Notes under the pieces: generated by a model
Told to the model about the DNA's origin: nothing
The model's database searches: none
Seen by the model: the letters and a program-made list of their open reading frames with translations, nothing else
Shown here: positions 32,901 to 44,397 of the stretch, in pieces
How positions within the stretch are numbered: the first letter of the stretch is position 1
Layout: each line of letters opens with the position of its first letter
Program-made: the position numbers and the translations under genes
Assembly (NCBI GenBank): GCA_963924555.1
Contig: OZ004590.1
Coordinates: forward strand, 6,502,001-6,566,000
Source of the DNA: Crambe crambe
Taxonomy: Eukaryota > Porifera > Demospongiae > Poecilosclerida > Crambeidae
Length of the DNA: 64,000 bases
Reading direction: 5' to 3'

Positions 32901-35549
32901 CTTGTCCAGGAAAACAGTCTTGTTGGAATCAATAGGACCTGCACAGGAAGCAACATTGAAACTGAAACCTTCAATAATGGATCAATACTACATTAGTGGG
33001 TCGGGCCTCTGACCTGTAGGTCAGATCATCATTATGGAAAGAAAATAATTATTAGAGAGATGGAAATTCCCTTTCCACTTGCTTAAACCAAAGGTTACTC
33101 ACAGGAGAATTCTGCACAACCAGTATTGTAGCATCATGATAAATGATATCTGTTTATAACTTGGCATGCCCCAAAATCATTCACTAATTCACTAACTCTT
33201 CCGAATTAAACTGCCATGCATACAACAAACACCTGGTACATAATTCCTGTCCACTTCTCCTCCAGTTATGAGGTTATAGTTGAAATTGAGAGTGATCTGG
33301 TAGCGTCCGGAGATCTTAGCTGTGAAGGAGACTTTGATGGTACTCTTATCTGTTAAGGAATTTGGTTCCACCACATGGGGGATGGTTGTCCCGCCATCGA
33401 CGGATCGGATCTTGCAGCTGAAAGAGTCTGATGCCTTACAGACGTAGGGAGACCCATTCCTGCTCATAAGCTGGTAATGAACGAATAGAGACGAATCACA
33501 CAATGGAAGTAATCTTATATGGAATATAGATTGTACACATTTACACATGCATCACTAAGGATTGCACTTATCTCTATGTAATATTGAAAAGGATGGTCTG
33601 TAATACAGAGGTTTAGCAACAAAGGTGTCTAATGCATACATATAATACTAAAGACATATAATATTGTGATGTGTTATGCTAAGTCTTACCGTGATGGTCA
33701 ATACAGATGAACCTCCGACTTGTGGACAGTCCTCATGATTCCACTCCAAAATGCAGCGCTTTACGTCCAGGTAGGTGCCTCTGAAGCGCTCATACAGGCC
33801 AAGTGAAAATGCTACACAATCACAGTTTAAATTTAAACAGACAATAACACACATAGATGCTAATCTTGACCTGGTGTGGTGGATTGGCCACTTCCCCTCT
33901 GTCTTGATGTGCCAGTGTTTCCTTGTGTCCTTCGTTGTATGAGAGTAGTGAAGGTGTTTACCAATGCCTTGAAAAAGTCCATCAAGCGAAAAGATGCTGA
34001 AAGTGCATGTATTGGGGCAGGAGGAGGAAGGAGGAGTAGGAAGGGGAAGGAGGGAAGGAGGGGGAAGGAGGAGGAGTGGGAAGGAGGAGGGGGAGTGGGA
34101 AGGAGGGGAGGAGGGGGAAGGAGGAGTGGGAAGGAGGAGGAGTGGGAAGGAGGGGAGGAGGGGGAAGGAGGGGAGGAGGGGAGGAGGGGGAAGGAGGAGG
34201 AGTGGGGAGGAGGAGGGGAGGAGTAGGAATGAAGGGAGGAGGGGGAAGGAAGAGGAATGGGAAGGAGGGGAGGAATAGGAAGGAGGGGAGGGGGAAGGAG
34301 GAGGAATGGGAAGGAGGGGAGGAGGGGAAGAAGGGAGGGGTAGGAGGGGGAAGAAGAAGAGGGAGAAGGGGGAAGAAGGAGGAAAGGGGGAGGAGAAAGA
34401 GAAGCAAGCAGTAAACATACAAGCAGTTCCAATTTTGTGTGTTGACATACGCTGAGGGATTCTAAAGGGTGGTGGTGGTGGAGGTCTCCTGGGAGGATTT
34501 CTGCCTCCAGAGAGAATGGCAGAAATAGTTGCAAATATTCCCTCTACAATTGCTCCAGCTACTGCAGCCAGCACCATGATAATGGCAGTTGCGACTGCAT
34601 AGAGTAGCAGATAACCTGCATTTTGGTCAGTAATGGTATGTAATGGTATGACTATATCCCCAGAGGAATATAATGTCATAGATAAATGTTGCCATACAGG
34701 ACTAGCTGGCTTAATCAGGAACCACCATGGTTGAAAATCTCACAACCTACCAATCAGTAGTATTACGAGGACTCCCACACAGAGTGCTACGAACACACAC
34801 ACACCGTAGAATAGCCATCCTGTCATATAAATAATATATAGTTTACCACTAATGAATAGTACCACTAACCTCTCCCAGTTTGTTCGGGCTGGACCAGACT
34901 ATCACTGGAGTCCGAGAGTGTCTTGGAAGGCTTGTCTCTGAGGAGGTCTCCCATTGCATTCATAAAAATACTCTGCTTCTCAGAAGGTAACTGCTCTGAA
35001 ATCTAAAAGTTAAGGTGAGGTGGCTTAAGTGATGAAAATCCAAATTCCAATCATACCTTAACTACTTCCTCCATGGACATGTCATGCAGTGAAGAGCGTG
35101 ACCTGTAGCCTGCTTTAGTGAGCAACGGTTCAGACTCTGCTAAGTCCCATTTTTTGAACCATAGCTGAAGATCCAGGCTGGAGACAGCTTCTTTTAGAGT
35201 TTCCCCATCAACAAGGGAAGAGAAATCACTGATATCTATGGAAACAAGGTCTTGAAGAGTCTTTACACCTAGAGATAAAAAGAAGGTGAAAGTCACTCTC
35301 TGAATGGAGGGACCCTGTGGGAAGGGTCGAAGATGGGGAAGGCGTACCTTGAAATTCCATATGGGGTCTGAGGGAGCTCAGACCTTTGTCTTCCAACCAT
35401 TTCACTACTTCTGGAGCTGGGAGCATAGGAGATACAGCCTGTTCTTCGGGGTATTTCCACAACCAGATAAGGAAGACGCAAAAGCAGACACCGAAGATGA
35501 TTATTCCACAGCTCTGAGTCATGCTGCTCCGTTGTTGTGCTGAAGCCAT
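29916..35549 (-). CDS. AREL1: AREL1-type HECT E3 ubiquitin ligase with N-terminal TM and SAM domains
   Basis: Vertebrate AREL1 is a HECT ligase that ubiquitinates IAP antagonists. The C-terminal half here matches it closely: NIGGSEKFQDKQAFF, DWGGLTREFFELIC, GKIVGKCLYESAVGNTLLVKARFTRSFLAQLIGLR, FDENELELLMCGMD, LLQFVTGCSQLPPGGF, then LPTAHT-C-FNQLCLP and the end VEGFGML. The catalytic Cys codon is split by the last intron (TG at 30082-30083, T at 30018). A filamin/Ig-like part precedes it (IKVSFTAKISGRYQITLNF; SKKVYCYISPR). The N-terminus is unlike human as I recall it: ATG 35549, a TM (GIIIFGVCFCVFLIWLW), two SAM-like domains (EVVKWLEDKGLSSL; LQLWFKKWDLAESEPLL), then hydrophobic segments LFYGVCVFVALCVGVLVILLIG and AVATAIIMVLAAVAGAIV. 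The splice phases between these exons match. The start is 70 bp from the AAR2 stop on the same strand. Confidence 0.88.
34015..34410. repeat. ~395-bp purine-rich (GGAGGAGGGGAA)n tract in an AREL1 intron
   Basis: The + strand is almost all purine, so the transcribed RNA strand of AREL1 is pyrimidine-rich. Units of GGAGG, GGGGAAGGAGG and GGAGTGGGAAGGAGG vary irregularly. It can adopt triplex (H-DNA) structures. The Pro/Ser-rich ORFs read from it are artefacts of composition. Confidence 0.9.
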
Positions 35550-35618
35550 TCGAATCGAATCTAAATAAAGCACACCATGTATCATGACTATGGAAACCCT
35601 TTACCAAGTTAAATAATA

Positions 35619-35769
35619 TTAAGTCAATTCTACTACAGTAGGAGCAAATTCATGTGCTTCAGATGAAAAATCCCAATTATACTTCTTGGTAAGATTGTCT
35701 CTGAATTTCAGTCCCTTTTTGATCAGCGCATCATCAACTTGACCACTTGCTTCTTCCAAACTAGAGAAG

Positions 35770-35808
<39 letters not shown>

Positions 35809-37446
35809 GAACAAAAGAATAAGCAATATTTATTTGCACTCTCATCACTGACTTGGAAAGTAGCCACTAGGAAGTTATTCCTTGAAACAATGTCTACAAA
35901 AAAGTCCTCAGGAATTTCTTTTAGCTGGAAGTGCAGAACAGCTGTATTAATTAAAACACAACAGAGTCTAGTAACAGTGGATCAATAGGGTGCTTCTTAA
36001 AACGTACTGATGAGATTTATGAAGTACTCTTTGTGAGTGGACAGAGCCTCTTCAGAGAAACAGGACAGCTTCACTAACTCTTTCCAGTGTTCAAAAGCAT
36101 CATACACTGCTCACATTGCATCATGGGATTAATTTATAGCGGTAGACAAGGCACGCAACCATAAAAGTGCAGTGGGAAAGAACAACGCACCATGGCCAAG
36201 TATGAAGCAGATGAAACTGAACTGGATTTCACCCAACAGAGCCATTTCATCTACAAAAAACAAAAACAAGTACCGTATACCTATCCAGAGCACACATAAG
36301 TGACGTACCATTCTTGCACTCCTGTGATAACACCATCTCTAGGCAATAGCTGTGGTCCACGTTGTGTTGTGTGATCTGAGAGGGAGTGGCACCATCTGGG
36401 TACTTCTTCTTTGGAATAACTGAAAATCTGTAGAAACAAACAAACAAACAAACAAACAAATTAAACAAACAAAAATCCTGGCAAGTGTCTACTGACCTCA
36501 ACATTGCATCCTCTGCATATTTCATTTTTAAATCTTTCAGTTGTGCCGGATGCTCAGGTTTGTGGTCAACATATGGAGGGCTTAGGATCTCCTTCATCTG
36601 CACCCCTGGACCCCTAGAAGTTGAGCTAATCTCTTCGCTTGATTCAGAAGTTTCCACTTTCTCAGACTCCGCCTTGGGATTGGGTGGAGCTTCAGCCACA
36701 GGTTGTTGCACATGTGCACCATCTTCTGAGCATACCTGTGTCACAGATGACACTTTACCAGATAGGGGTTGAAGTCTGGAGAAAGTTTGAATGCACCTTA
36801 AAACTTACCTAGACAATATTATTCTGCATACCTCGAAACTAGCTCCTTTGATACATGGTTAGTCAGAAAAATCCACTTAGAGAGAGATTCATATGGATAT
36901 GGTCCTAGGTAACGATCAAGCTCTTTCAGATCTAAGGAAAAAATAGATACAATAAATCTTATGAAGAAGTCTGTCATTGACGGACTTTGTTTCATCCTTC
37001 CAACAGTATCAGCATCTATCCCCTCATCTGTGATGTCCTCAATAACAGGATCCCAACGTTTTATCACCACCTTGGGGGGGGGAGAGGGAGTGCATTCAAC
37101 GATTAATAATACCTGCATCACTCAAGGAAGATCTCTCACTTCCCGACGTTCAAAGAAATGAAAGAAACCAGTTCGTGGAGCCGCTTGTCCTTGCCTGCTA
37201 ACAGCACTAATAAAGAGACACTACATAAATTTGCAGTAACCTCTCTGACCAATCTACAGGCTGTATGTTATACCTGTAGAATATGAAGTGAAAACCCGGT
37301 GGTATCATTTTAACTCCCTTGAACTTTGGACCCACGACCCAACTGTTGTAGTCCATTCCAAACTCGGTCCTTTCAGGGACATCTAGGAGCAGCAACACAC
37401 CTCCTTCCGCAAATAAACGCTGAGCAGTCTCTTGGTCCATGGCCAT
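35619..37446 (-). CDS. AAR2: AAR2 splicing factor homologue (U5 snRNP assembly)
   Basis: AAR2 holds PRPF8 in the cytoplasmic U5 precursor before BRR2 replaces it. The N-terminal beta domain is clear: [49 protein letters not shown]. Then [20 protein letters not shown] (near 36930), [19 protein letters not shown] (near 36390), [33 protein letters not shown], and the C-terminus [21 protein letters not shown] with stop at 35619. An acidic, Ser-rich insert (about 36620-36750) lies between the two domains and is longer than I recall in human. Start chosen at 37446 by comparison with other AAR2 proteins; an in-frame ATG at 37587 would add a Pro/Gly-rich leader encoded by an odd GC-rich patch. Confidence 0.93.
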
Positions 37447-37625
37447 GGGTAAACAATCACAAAGCCATGTAGTACACTCCCTTCCCTCGGGTTGGTAAGG
37501 GTCGCCGCTACGCCAGACCCCCGGCGCGGGCGCGGCCGGCCCCATGGGCCGGGGGGCGTGGTGGGGGCGTTCTCCGCCCACGTTCATTATGTATACATGC
37601 GTAAATTTTTTGCAGCTATGGGGAA
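37447..37625. promoter_or_regulatory. Divergent promoter AAR2 / GABA-B-like 1 with a GC-rich patch
   Basis: 179 bp between the divergent starts. Bases 37500-37582 are very G+C rich with many CpGs, unlike the AT-rich surroundings. The left edge reads GTTGGTAAGGGTCGCCGCTA followed by CGCCAGAC, which resembles the ends of the foldback elements at 45927 and 52024. Confidence 0.55.
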
Positions 37626-40600
37626 ATGGAGATGATTATGCTTTGGTTTTTGTTAGCTCTAGCCTCTTTCTCTGATTTCGCTGTTGCGGGCTCAGGATCT
37701 GGAGCCTGTTCGTCTTGGGAACGTGGTGAGGACGAAAGTCTCTACGTTCTGTACCTCGCGGCAGGAGAGGATGTAGCCAGTGCTCAAACTGCAGTCCGAT
37801 TAGCCGCCGACCATGTGAATAACAACTCTTCCAGCTGCTACCTGAATGGCCTGCGGCTGGATATTATCACAGAACTCACAATGGTATAATAGACACTTTT
37901 TTTTTATCGCTGACAATAGCCCTAGGTAGTCAGTGCTTGCAATGACAGTGCATGCATGCAAATCATGCAGCGATGCAAAGGCAGTGACCCATCATTGATT
38001 GAGATGTTTCACCTCACTGTCACCATTTAATATTATGATGAAATAGAAAATATTGAAGTAGCTGCTTTGGTCCCAAAATATTTATAAATGAATGCTTTGA
38101 AGAGGCTCTTTATTTTAACCACCAAGTAAAAATTCACTTGAGCTCCTTATTTACTAAACTTCAGTTACTGAATTTGCTAAACTTAAAGTTTCAATTTAAC
38201 TTTTAACCACCAACAGACTTATTTTGAATAAGATGAACTTCAAAACTTAATTTCAACTTTTTGACTGTACACATTAATGTGATTACCCGCTAACAGGATT
38301 GCTCTGCTTTAACTTGCACAAATGAGTCGGGAACTAGCCATTTCATAAACATTTAGGAAACTCATCATACTAGAGGACCTGAAAGGAGGGAGGGGGAGGG
38401 GGAGGGGGGATCCACTTCTCAATTTCTTCATTTCATTGCAGTGTGATCGTAAAGCAGTGTTGGACATCTTTCACATGAATCTCTTCAACTCCACCCCCAG
38501 GGTTGCTGTACTTGGAACTGGTTGCTCTCTGGCATCAGAGGCTATTGCTGAAGTCTCTCAGTACTACAACCTTCCATTGGTAAGTGTATCCATTGGTAAG
38601 TGTATCCATGGTTGCAACCTTCGTGTATCCATGGTGATCACATGCAGCTGCAGATAATGATGTCCTTCAGAGTTCCCTGCTAATTAGTACTAGCACCAAT
38701 TATGGAGAGAACTCATTTACAGAAAGTTCCTTGCATGACTCAAGATCAATTTAGCGTGGTCCAGCCTCGTATTGACATGCAGCATAATTGAACCCTATGG
38801 TCCGTATTGACATGCAGCATAATTGAACCCTATCATTGTGTGAATTGTAAATCTGGTCATGTTGGTTGGAGAGATGCACATACTGAGTTCAGGACCTTAT
38901 CATTATAAACAATCAGAGCCTCAGGCAATATTGTTGTACACACTGAACTTTGTTACTTATTACTTTCTAGGCCTTTCATTATACAAAAAGCCTGTATACC
39001 GTATAGCACAGAATATTCATGGAGGTGAAATTAGTATAGACCATGCATATTATGTGTGTATACCCCCCCCCCCCCCCCCCCCCCCCCCCCGTGATTAATT
39101 GTGATTGTACTCTGTTGTAAATGGGACTTTTTTGTGGTATCATTTCACACGAAAAACAACCTTAGATACAGGTAAATACACAGTGTCACCTCAAAGTCAA
39201 GTCCAAGGTGTAACATAATTTCCTACAGATTTCTTATGCTTCTTCCTCTATCTCCCTGGACCAGAGAGAGAGGTTCCCTTACTTCTTCCGGACTGTTCCT
39301 TCTGATTCTTACATTGCAGAGGGAATGGTCGAGGTCATCAAGTTCTTCAAGTGGTCGCGGGTCATGGTAATCACTGAACATGGCAGTGCTACCTTTCGTC
39401 AGGTGGGTGAGATGTAATAAGCTCCTCCCTTTCCTTGCAGTGCGAAACAGAACTTCTTCAGCACTTTTTTTCGATATGTCCTGTCATACCTGTCACCCTT
39501 AATTCTGTTCAGGGGCTAGGAGTTCAATATGTCCTGTCATAATGTCCTGATTTGACCTGTTACCCTCAATTTATGCTCAGGGGCAGAAACTGGGAGTTAA
39601 TATTGAAAGTCTTCAAGTATACATTACAAATGTGATATTCATTTAATAGTCAGTGATTTTTCTATTCTATGTGGGAATCATTGCTTCTTCACATGAAATG
39701 CTTTCAGATGAAAATGGTGCATACACGGGTTCAATCGGAGACTCTCTAAGTAGGGATGGCACAGATTGCCCCATTAGACTAATAGCTACTTAGTTTCATG
39801 ATTGAAAGTGGTGAAATGAAGTGCGCTCAGATGAAAATGGTACATATACGGGTTCAATTGAAAGTGGTCTGGAGAGAGAGTTTGGGTTTACTTAGAGATG
39901 GTATGACTTGACCAGATGGCACATTAGGTTCTCTCTCTCTCTCCCCCCCCCCCCCCCCCCCCCCCCCCATGGTCATAATTCTAGGTACTCTGTCTTATAT
40001 TAGAGCAGAAATGGAGTCTGTTGCTGCTTTTTTTCTAGTTGTCCAAAGATCTGACCACCAGATTGGAAGAAAATTTCACAGCGACTGTGGAAAATGTTTT
40101 CCTACCAAACAACCTATCGAGGATGACGGCAGAGCGGCTTTTTGTAAGTATAATTATGTGTATTGTCTCCAGTTGTATCTTGAAACTGTTGGATTCATCT
40201 GTTATTAAGTAAACAGCTCAAGTTTCAAGGGGCAGTTTACCAGTTACTCACTACATATGTGTTACTACAAATGCAACCCTCAATGGAAAACATAGATTAA
40301 GCCAATTTGATAGATGTGCCTCAATCTCTTAACCTTTTGGGAAATAAAAATACAAACCCAATGAGCCGATGAACCTACTATCTCAGGAGGATACCTTGCC
40401 AATATTCTTACCATATTATTTGGACTGATATAAGTGATTATTATTTGTAAGTAAATTGTTCATGTGATAATTATAATCTTTATGTGATTGTAATCTTTAG
40501 CCACCTGATATACGAATTGTCATCCTCAACACGAACCCGAATGTTGCAAGATACATCATTTGTCAGGTGAATGAGACTTGAAGCCAAGACTATGTATGTA

Positions 40601-43600
40601 TGTATGTATGTATGTATGTATGTATGTATGTATGTATGTATGTATCATGTGCCTTTTTGTTCTCAAGTCTATCATATTCAAGTGATTTCAGTATACATTA
40701 TATTATTGGAAAAATCTCTTAATTAATACATATCACCCTCACTGCATTTGGGCTAGATACTCAAGATGTTACAGCACACACATCACATACAGATTTCTTG
40801 GTCTTGGCATGTGATAATAATAATAATATGTACTTTCAGGCTTTCCATAATTTGAAGTGGCGGGAGTACAAGTACGTGTGGTTGACGCAGGGATGGTATG
40901 AAGACCTCTGGTGGAACGTCACCTCATCCCCTCCGGACATCAACTGCACTGGTGAGGACCTGAGATGGTTCCTCCACCAGCAGAGGGTGCTTGGAGTCAA
41001 CCACTATCCCCGCACCCCCAATAAGACCACACCTACCATCAGCGGAATCGTAAGGGAGGAGGAAGTGGTAACTATGTGTAGTGATGAGAATTGTTCGTTT
41101 TCATGGTGTAGAGCACTGAAGATTTTGAGCATCAGTATGAAACCTTAGCCGAACAGGAAAGAATACGCACCAATCGGATCAGCTACTTTGCTTACGATGC
41201 AGTCTGGGCACTTGTTAAGGCCCTGGATGGATTGGGAATGGACGTCCAACATTACATTCCTTTGAACTTGAGCAGTACAAATCGACAGATAGGGGAGAGT
41301 GTTAGAGAGAGATTGGATCGAGTCTCCTTTTTGGGTGTCACAGTGCGTTTGTGGCTGTTTAGAGCACACCATAGTTAATGATCATGTGACTGTGATTACA
41401 GGGTTATGTTCGTTTTGAAGACGGCTCCAGGATCATAGACAGGATAGAAGTGCTGCAGTACAATGGGTCAGGTATCATGTTCTAGTTTTGTTATTTCCTT
41501 CGTCTACGTATGTTACCGCTTTCCTTCTCCCTTGACTCCTCAGGGTCAAATACTCCACAACTAGTTGCTGTCATCCATACGACAAAGAACACTTCTCGGC
41601 TCCGATTCAACTTGCTTGAGAGTATCAAAAGCATATGGCCAGGTGGAGTCCCTTCGGATGGATCCCCGTACATAAGGAAACGATACCCCTTCCTCTGGTT
41701 GGTGATTACCAGCAACATCTTTGCAGCCATCAACATCATCCTAGCTGTGTTCTGCCTCATTTTCAACTTTATCTTCAGAAAGAGAAAGTAAGTTCAAGTG
41801 TATGCAATGAAAGTTGACATTCTGTAACAAGTTTATTAACAAAATTCTCCTACAAGAGCATTTGCTAGTTTCTTTGAAGGTGAGAGTTTATTTGTTTGTT
41901 TGTTTGTTTGTTTGCAGGTTAATTAAACTATCGAGTCCTAACCTAAACTATGTGATTGGAGTGGGGGCCATCATATTTTGTGTTGCTGTCTTCTTCTTCG
42001 CCTACCCTCCATTGCCGGACTCTGTACTCAACTCTTACTGCGGTGTAAGTTGACTATCAGAACTTGTGATGGTATAGGGAGAGGGTCCAGTATAGGGAGA
42101 GGTATGTAGTATAGGGAGAGGGTCCCTAGTATCAGTATAATTATAAAGAAACCAGCTGCCTAGGCCATTGGGAGGAGGGGGTGGGTGGGGAGGGGATGGG
42201 ATGTCAACTGGCATGCCCATAGTTATAAGACTACAGTAGCCGACATTATTGCAAACATCTAACAAAGTTCCCGAACAGCTAAACCTCATCCCATATTTTT
42301 TTTTTTTGCCAGCTTGCCACACTGCAGCTGTAATTAGTCCAACACTAACTTACCCTTTTCCCTTTTTTCACCTCTGGTGTGGGTTAATAGTTAATACACA
42401 TAAGTAGATCAGGGCTTGGTTTGCCATTACTAACTTACTACCCCTGGTGTCACATAAGTAGATCAGGGCTTGGTTTGTCATTACTTTTTTTCACCTCTGG
42501 TGTGTGTTAATCCATTTTATTACCTCTGATAACTTACCCTTTTTTTCACCTCTGGTGTGTGTGATACACACAGATCAGGGCATGGTTTGCGTCTATTGGC
42601 TACTCTCTGTGCTTTGGGACCATCAACACCAAAATGTGGCGCGTCTACTACATTTTCCGTAATCCAAAGCCGACTGCAAAGAAGAAGGTTTGTCCACTCG
42701 ATAATATTTATACTGGAACCTCCCACACTTGGGACCAAGTGGAGGTTATTCGGTATAGTGTGTATGATACAGAGGTACTTTTAGATTATCCTATGTTGAG
42801 AGGTTTGTCCTCTTTCGGAGTGTCCATTTCACTGTATTAAAATGATTTTTTTTTCCTTTTTTCAGCCTCCGAAAGATTCCTATCTGTTCTTGTTCGTCAT
42901 GGTCTTTGTTTTAGTGGACTTGATAATCTTAAGTATCTCCACTGGTCTCGACAATGTCAGGCTAGAGGCAGAGTTATTTGATGATAGGGAACATCCCAGC
43001 AAACCTGATGTACGTAAGCTCCTCTGTTGATCACATGACAGTCACTCTGCTCCTTCTCAATGATATTTTAACCTTCAACTTCCTCTTATTGGAGCCTTTA
43101 AGGGAATATCCAAGAAACCTTCAATTTACTGATGGTTGAAAGTAGTACCACTAAAGCTTCAGTGATACTTTACAAAATCTTTTCCTCAAGATTATCCACT
43201 AATAACTAAAAACAAAATCTTTTCCTCAAGTTTATCCAATAACTAAAAACAAAATCTTTTCCTCAAGTTTATCCACTGATAACTAAAAACTTCAACTTCT
43301 CCTTTTGGACCATTTGCCATAATTAATTTCAATTTTCTCCTGTTAGAATAATGGCATCACAGTCCACTCCAAGGTCATTCTGTGTGAGTCCAGATGGAAA
43401 AACGTTTGGCTTGGTATTCTCTTTGGGTACAAGATCATCATGCAGGCCATTGGGGTTTTTCTTGCATTTAAAATCAGGAAGGTCAAAGTACGTGCATAGC
43501 TAGAACTAGGGTCAGGAAGGTCAAAGTACGTGCACAGCTAGAACTAGGGTTGGGGGCACGTGTCACTTTGGAGTTTGAGTATAACACGGGGTCCCCTTTA

Positions 43601-44272
43601 CAATGAGTATATACTGTTCCTCTTTGTGCATGAACTGGACAGATCAAGGTCTTGAATGACTCCAAGGAAGTGGTGGCTACTCTGTACCTGAGCAGCATCA
43701 TATTGGCAGCTGTCATGATCATCACCCTGGCCTTCGGCAGTTACCTCAACGTGTATACAGCTGGCTATGCTTATGGCATCCCTCTCAGCACTATTGTGGT
43801 CTTGAGTGTTGTCTTCATTTCCAAGGTAAACACAACAACAACAACAACAACAGCAACAACAACAATATTGAGTATACACAAAATAAGTTGCAAAAAACAC
43901 AAATGAAGTATCCAATACAGCTCTGATATGATCTCTTGACATGATACTAGATGGTGCGGCTGTACAAGGATCCCATGGGGAGTAACCTATTCACTCACGT
44001 CACTCGGGATATCAACACAGCTGCATCAGCCATAGCCACCATGGATGACCATCATGTCATCAAACTCCAGAGAAGAATAGATCACCTTGAAAACCAGCTC
44101 AGCACTTTTGAGGTATAACTATGTGAATGTGGTACATGTAATGAAATAATTATTTATTTATATTGCAGAAAAATGAAGTGCAAATGAATGCATCATCAGA
44201 CTTCCTATCCCCTCCATCAACCAATGGAAAACATGTACAGATTGTCATCAACAGCACTGTAGACAACTAGTT
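37626..44272 (+). CDS. GABA-B-receptor-like class C GPCR, copy 1
   Basis: About 16 exons from ATG 37626, which starts a clear signal peptide ([20 protein letters not shown]). The Venus-flytrap domain shows [42 protein letters not shown] (the YxSSS serine region known to contact GABA in GABA-B1), [13 protein letters not shown] and [16 protein letters not shown]. There is no Cys-rich linker, as in GABA-B receptors. 7TM exons run from about 41660 to 43960 ([59 protein letters not shown]). The tail has a coiled coil ([18 protein letters not shown]). The Glu that precedes AYDAIW in GABA-B1 and binds the GABA amino group is not seen, so the ligand is open. Exons (approx.): 37626-37882, 38442-38580, 39229-39400, 40039-40143, 40501-40566, 40840-41050, 41112-41342, 41401-41473, 41544-41788, 41918-42042, 42569-42688, 42866-43011, 43347-43488, 43644-43826, 43951-44113, 44169-44272. 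Confidence 0.9.
39063..39090. repeat. C28 homopolymer
   Basis: Uninterrupted C run in a receptor-1 intron. Similar long C runs occur at 1465-1480, 15772-15788, 26374-26388 and 39943-39968, so poly-C is a recurrent simple repeat in this genome. Confidence 0.9.
40591..40645. repeat. (TATG)n microsatellite
   Basis: About 13-14 perfect TATG units in a receptor-1 intron. Confidence 0.9.
42380..42560. repeat. Imperfect tandem repeats with TTTTTTCACCTCTGGTGTG
   Basis: Units of about 60-80 bp containing CACCTCTGGTGTG(T/G)GTTAAT and GTAGATCAGGGCTTGGTTTG recur three to four times before the exon at about 42569. The last unit abuts the 3' splice site. Confidence 0.7.
43165..43290. repeat. ~40-bp tandem repeat, three units
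   Basis: ACAAAATCTTTTCCTCAAG followed by (A/T)TTATCCACT-ATAACTAAAA is repeated three times with small differences in a receptor-1 intron. Confidence 0.8.
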
Positions 44273-44397
44273 AGTCTATAATCTTACTCATTTTCATCAT
44301 TAAGTTTCATGAGTACGCATGCGCATGAACGAGCATGGTAGGCGGGGCTCATTTATATTCTTCACGCGGCCGACTGGATGATCATGAGAAATTAGCA

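Noticed and set aside
33648-34679. 343-aa Pro/Ser-rich open frame on the minus strand
   Set aside because: It runs from a real AREL1 TM exon straight through the purine/pyrimidine tract of an intron; the Pro/Ser/Leu content is only the composition of the repeat.
37500-37582. Bacterial contamination or transferred DNA
   Set aside because: Too short, no coding match visible, and continuous with a promoter region and a foldback-element edge; kept only as a GC-rich patch.
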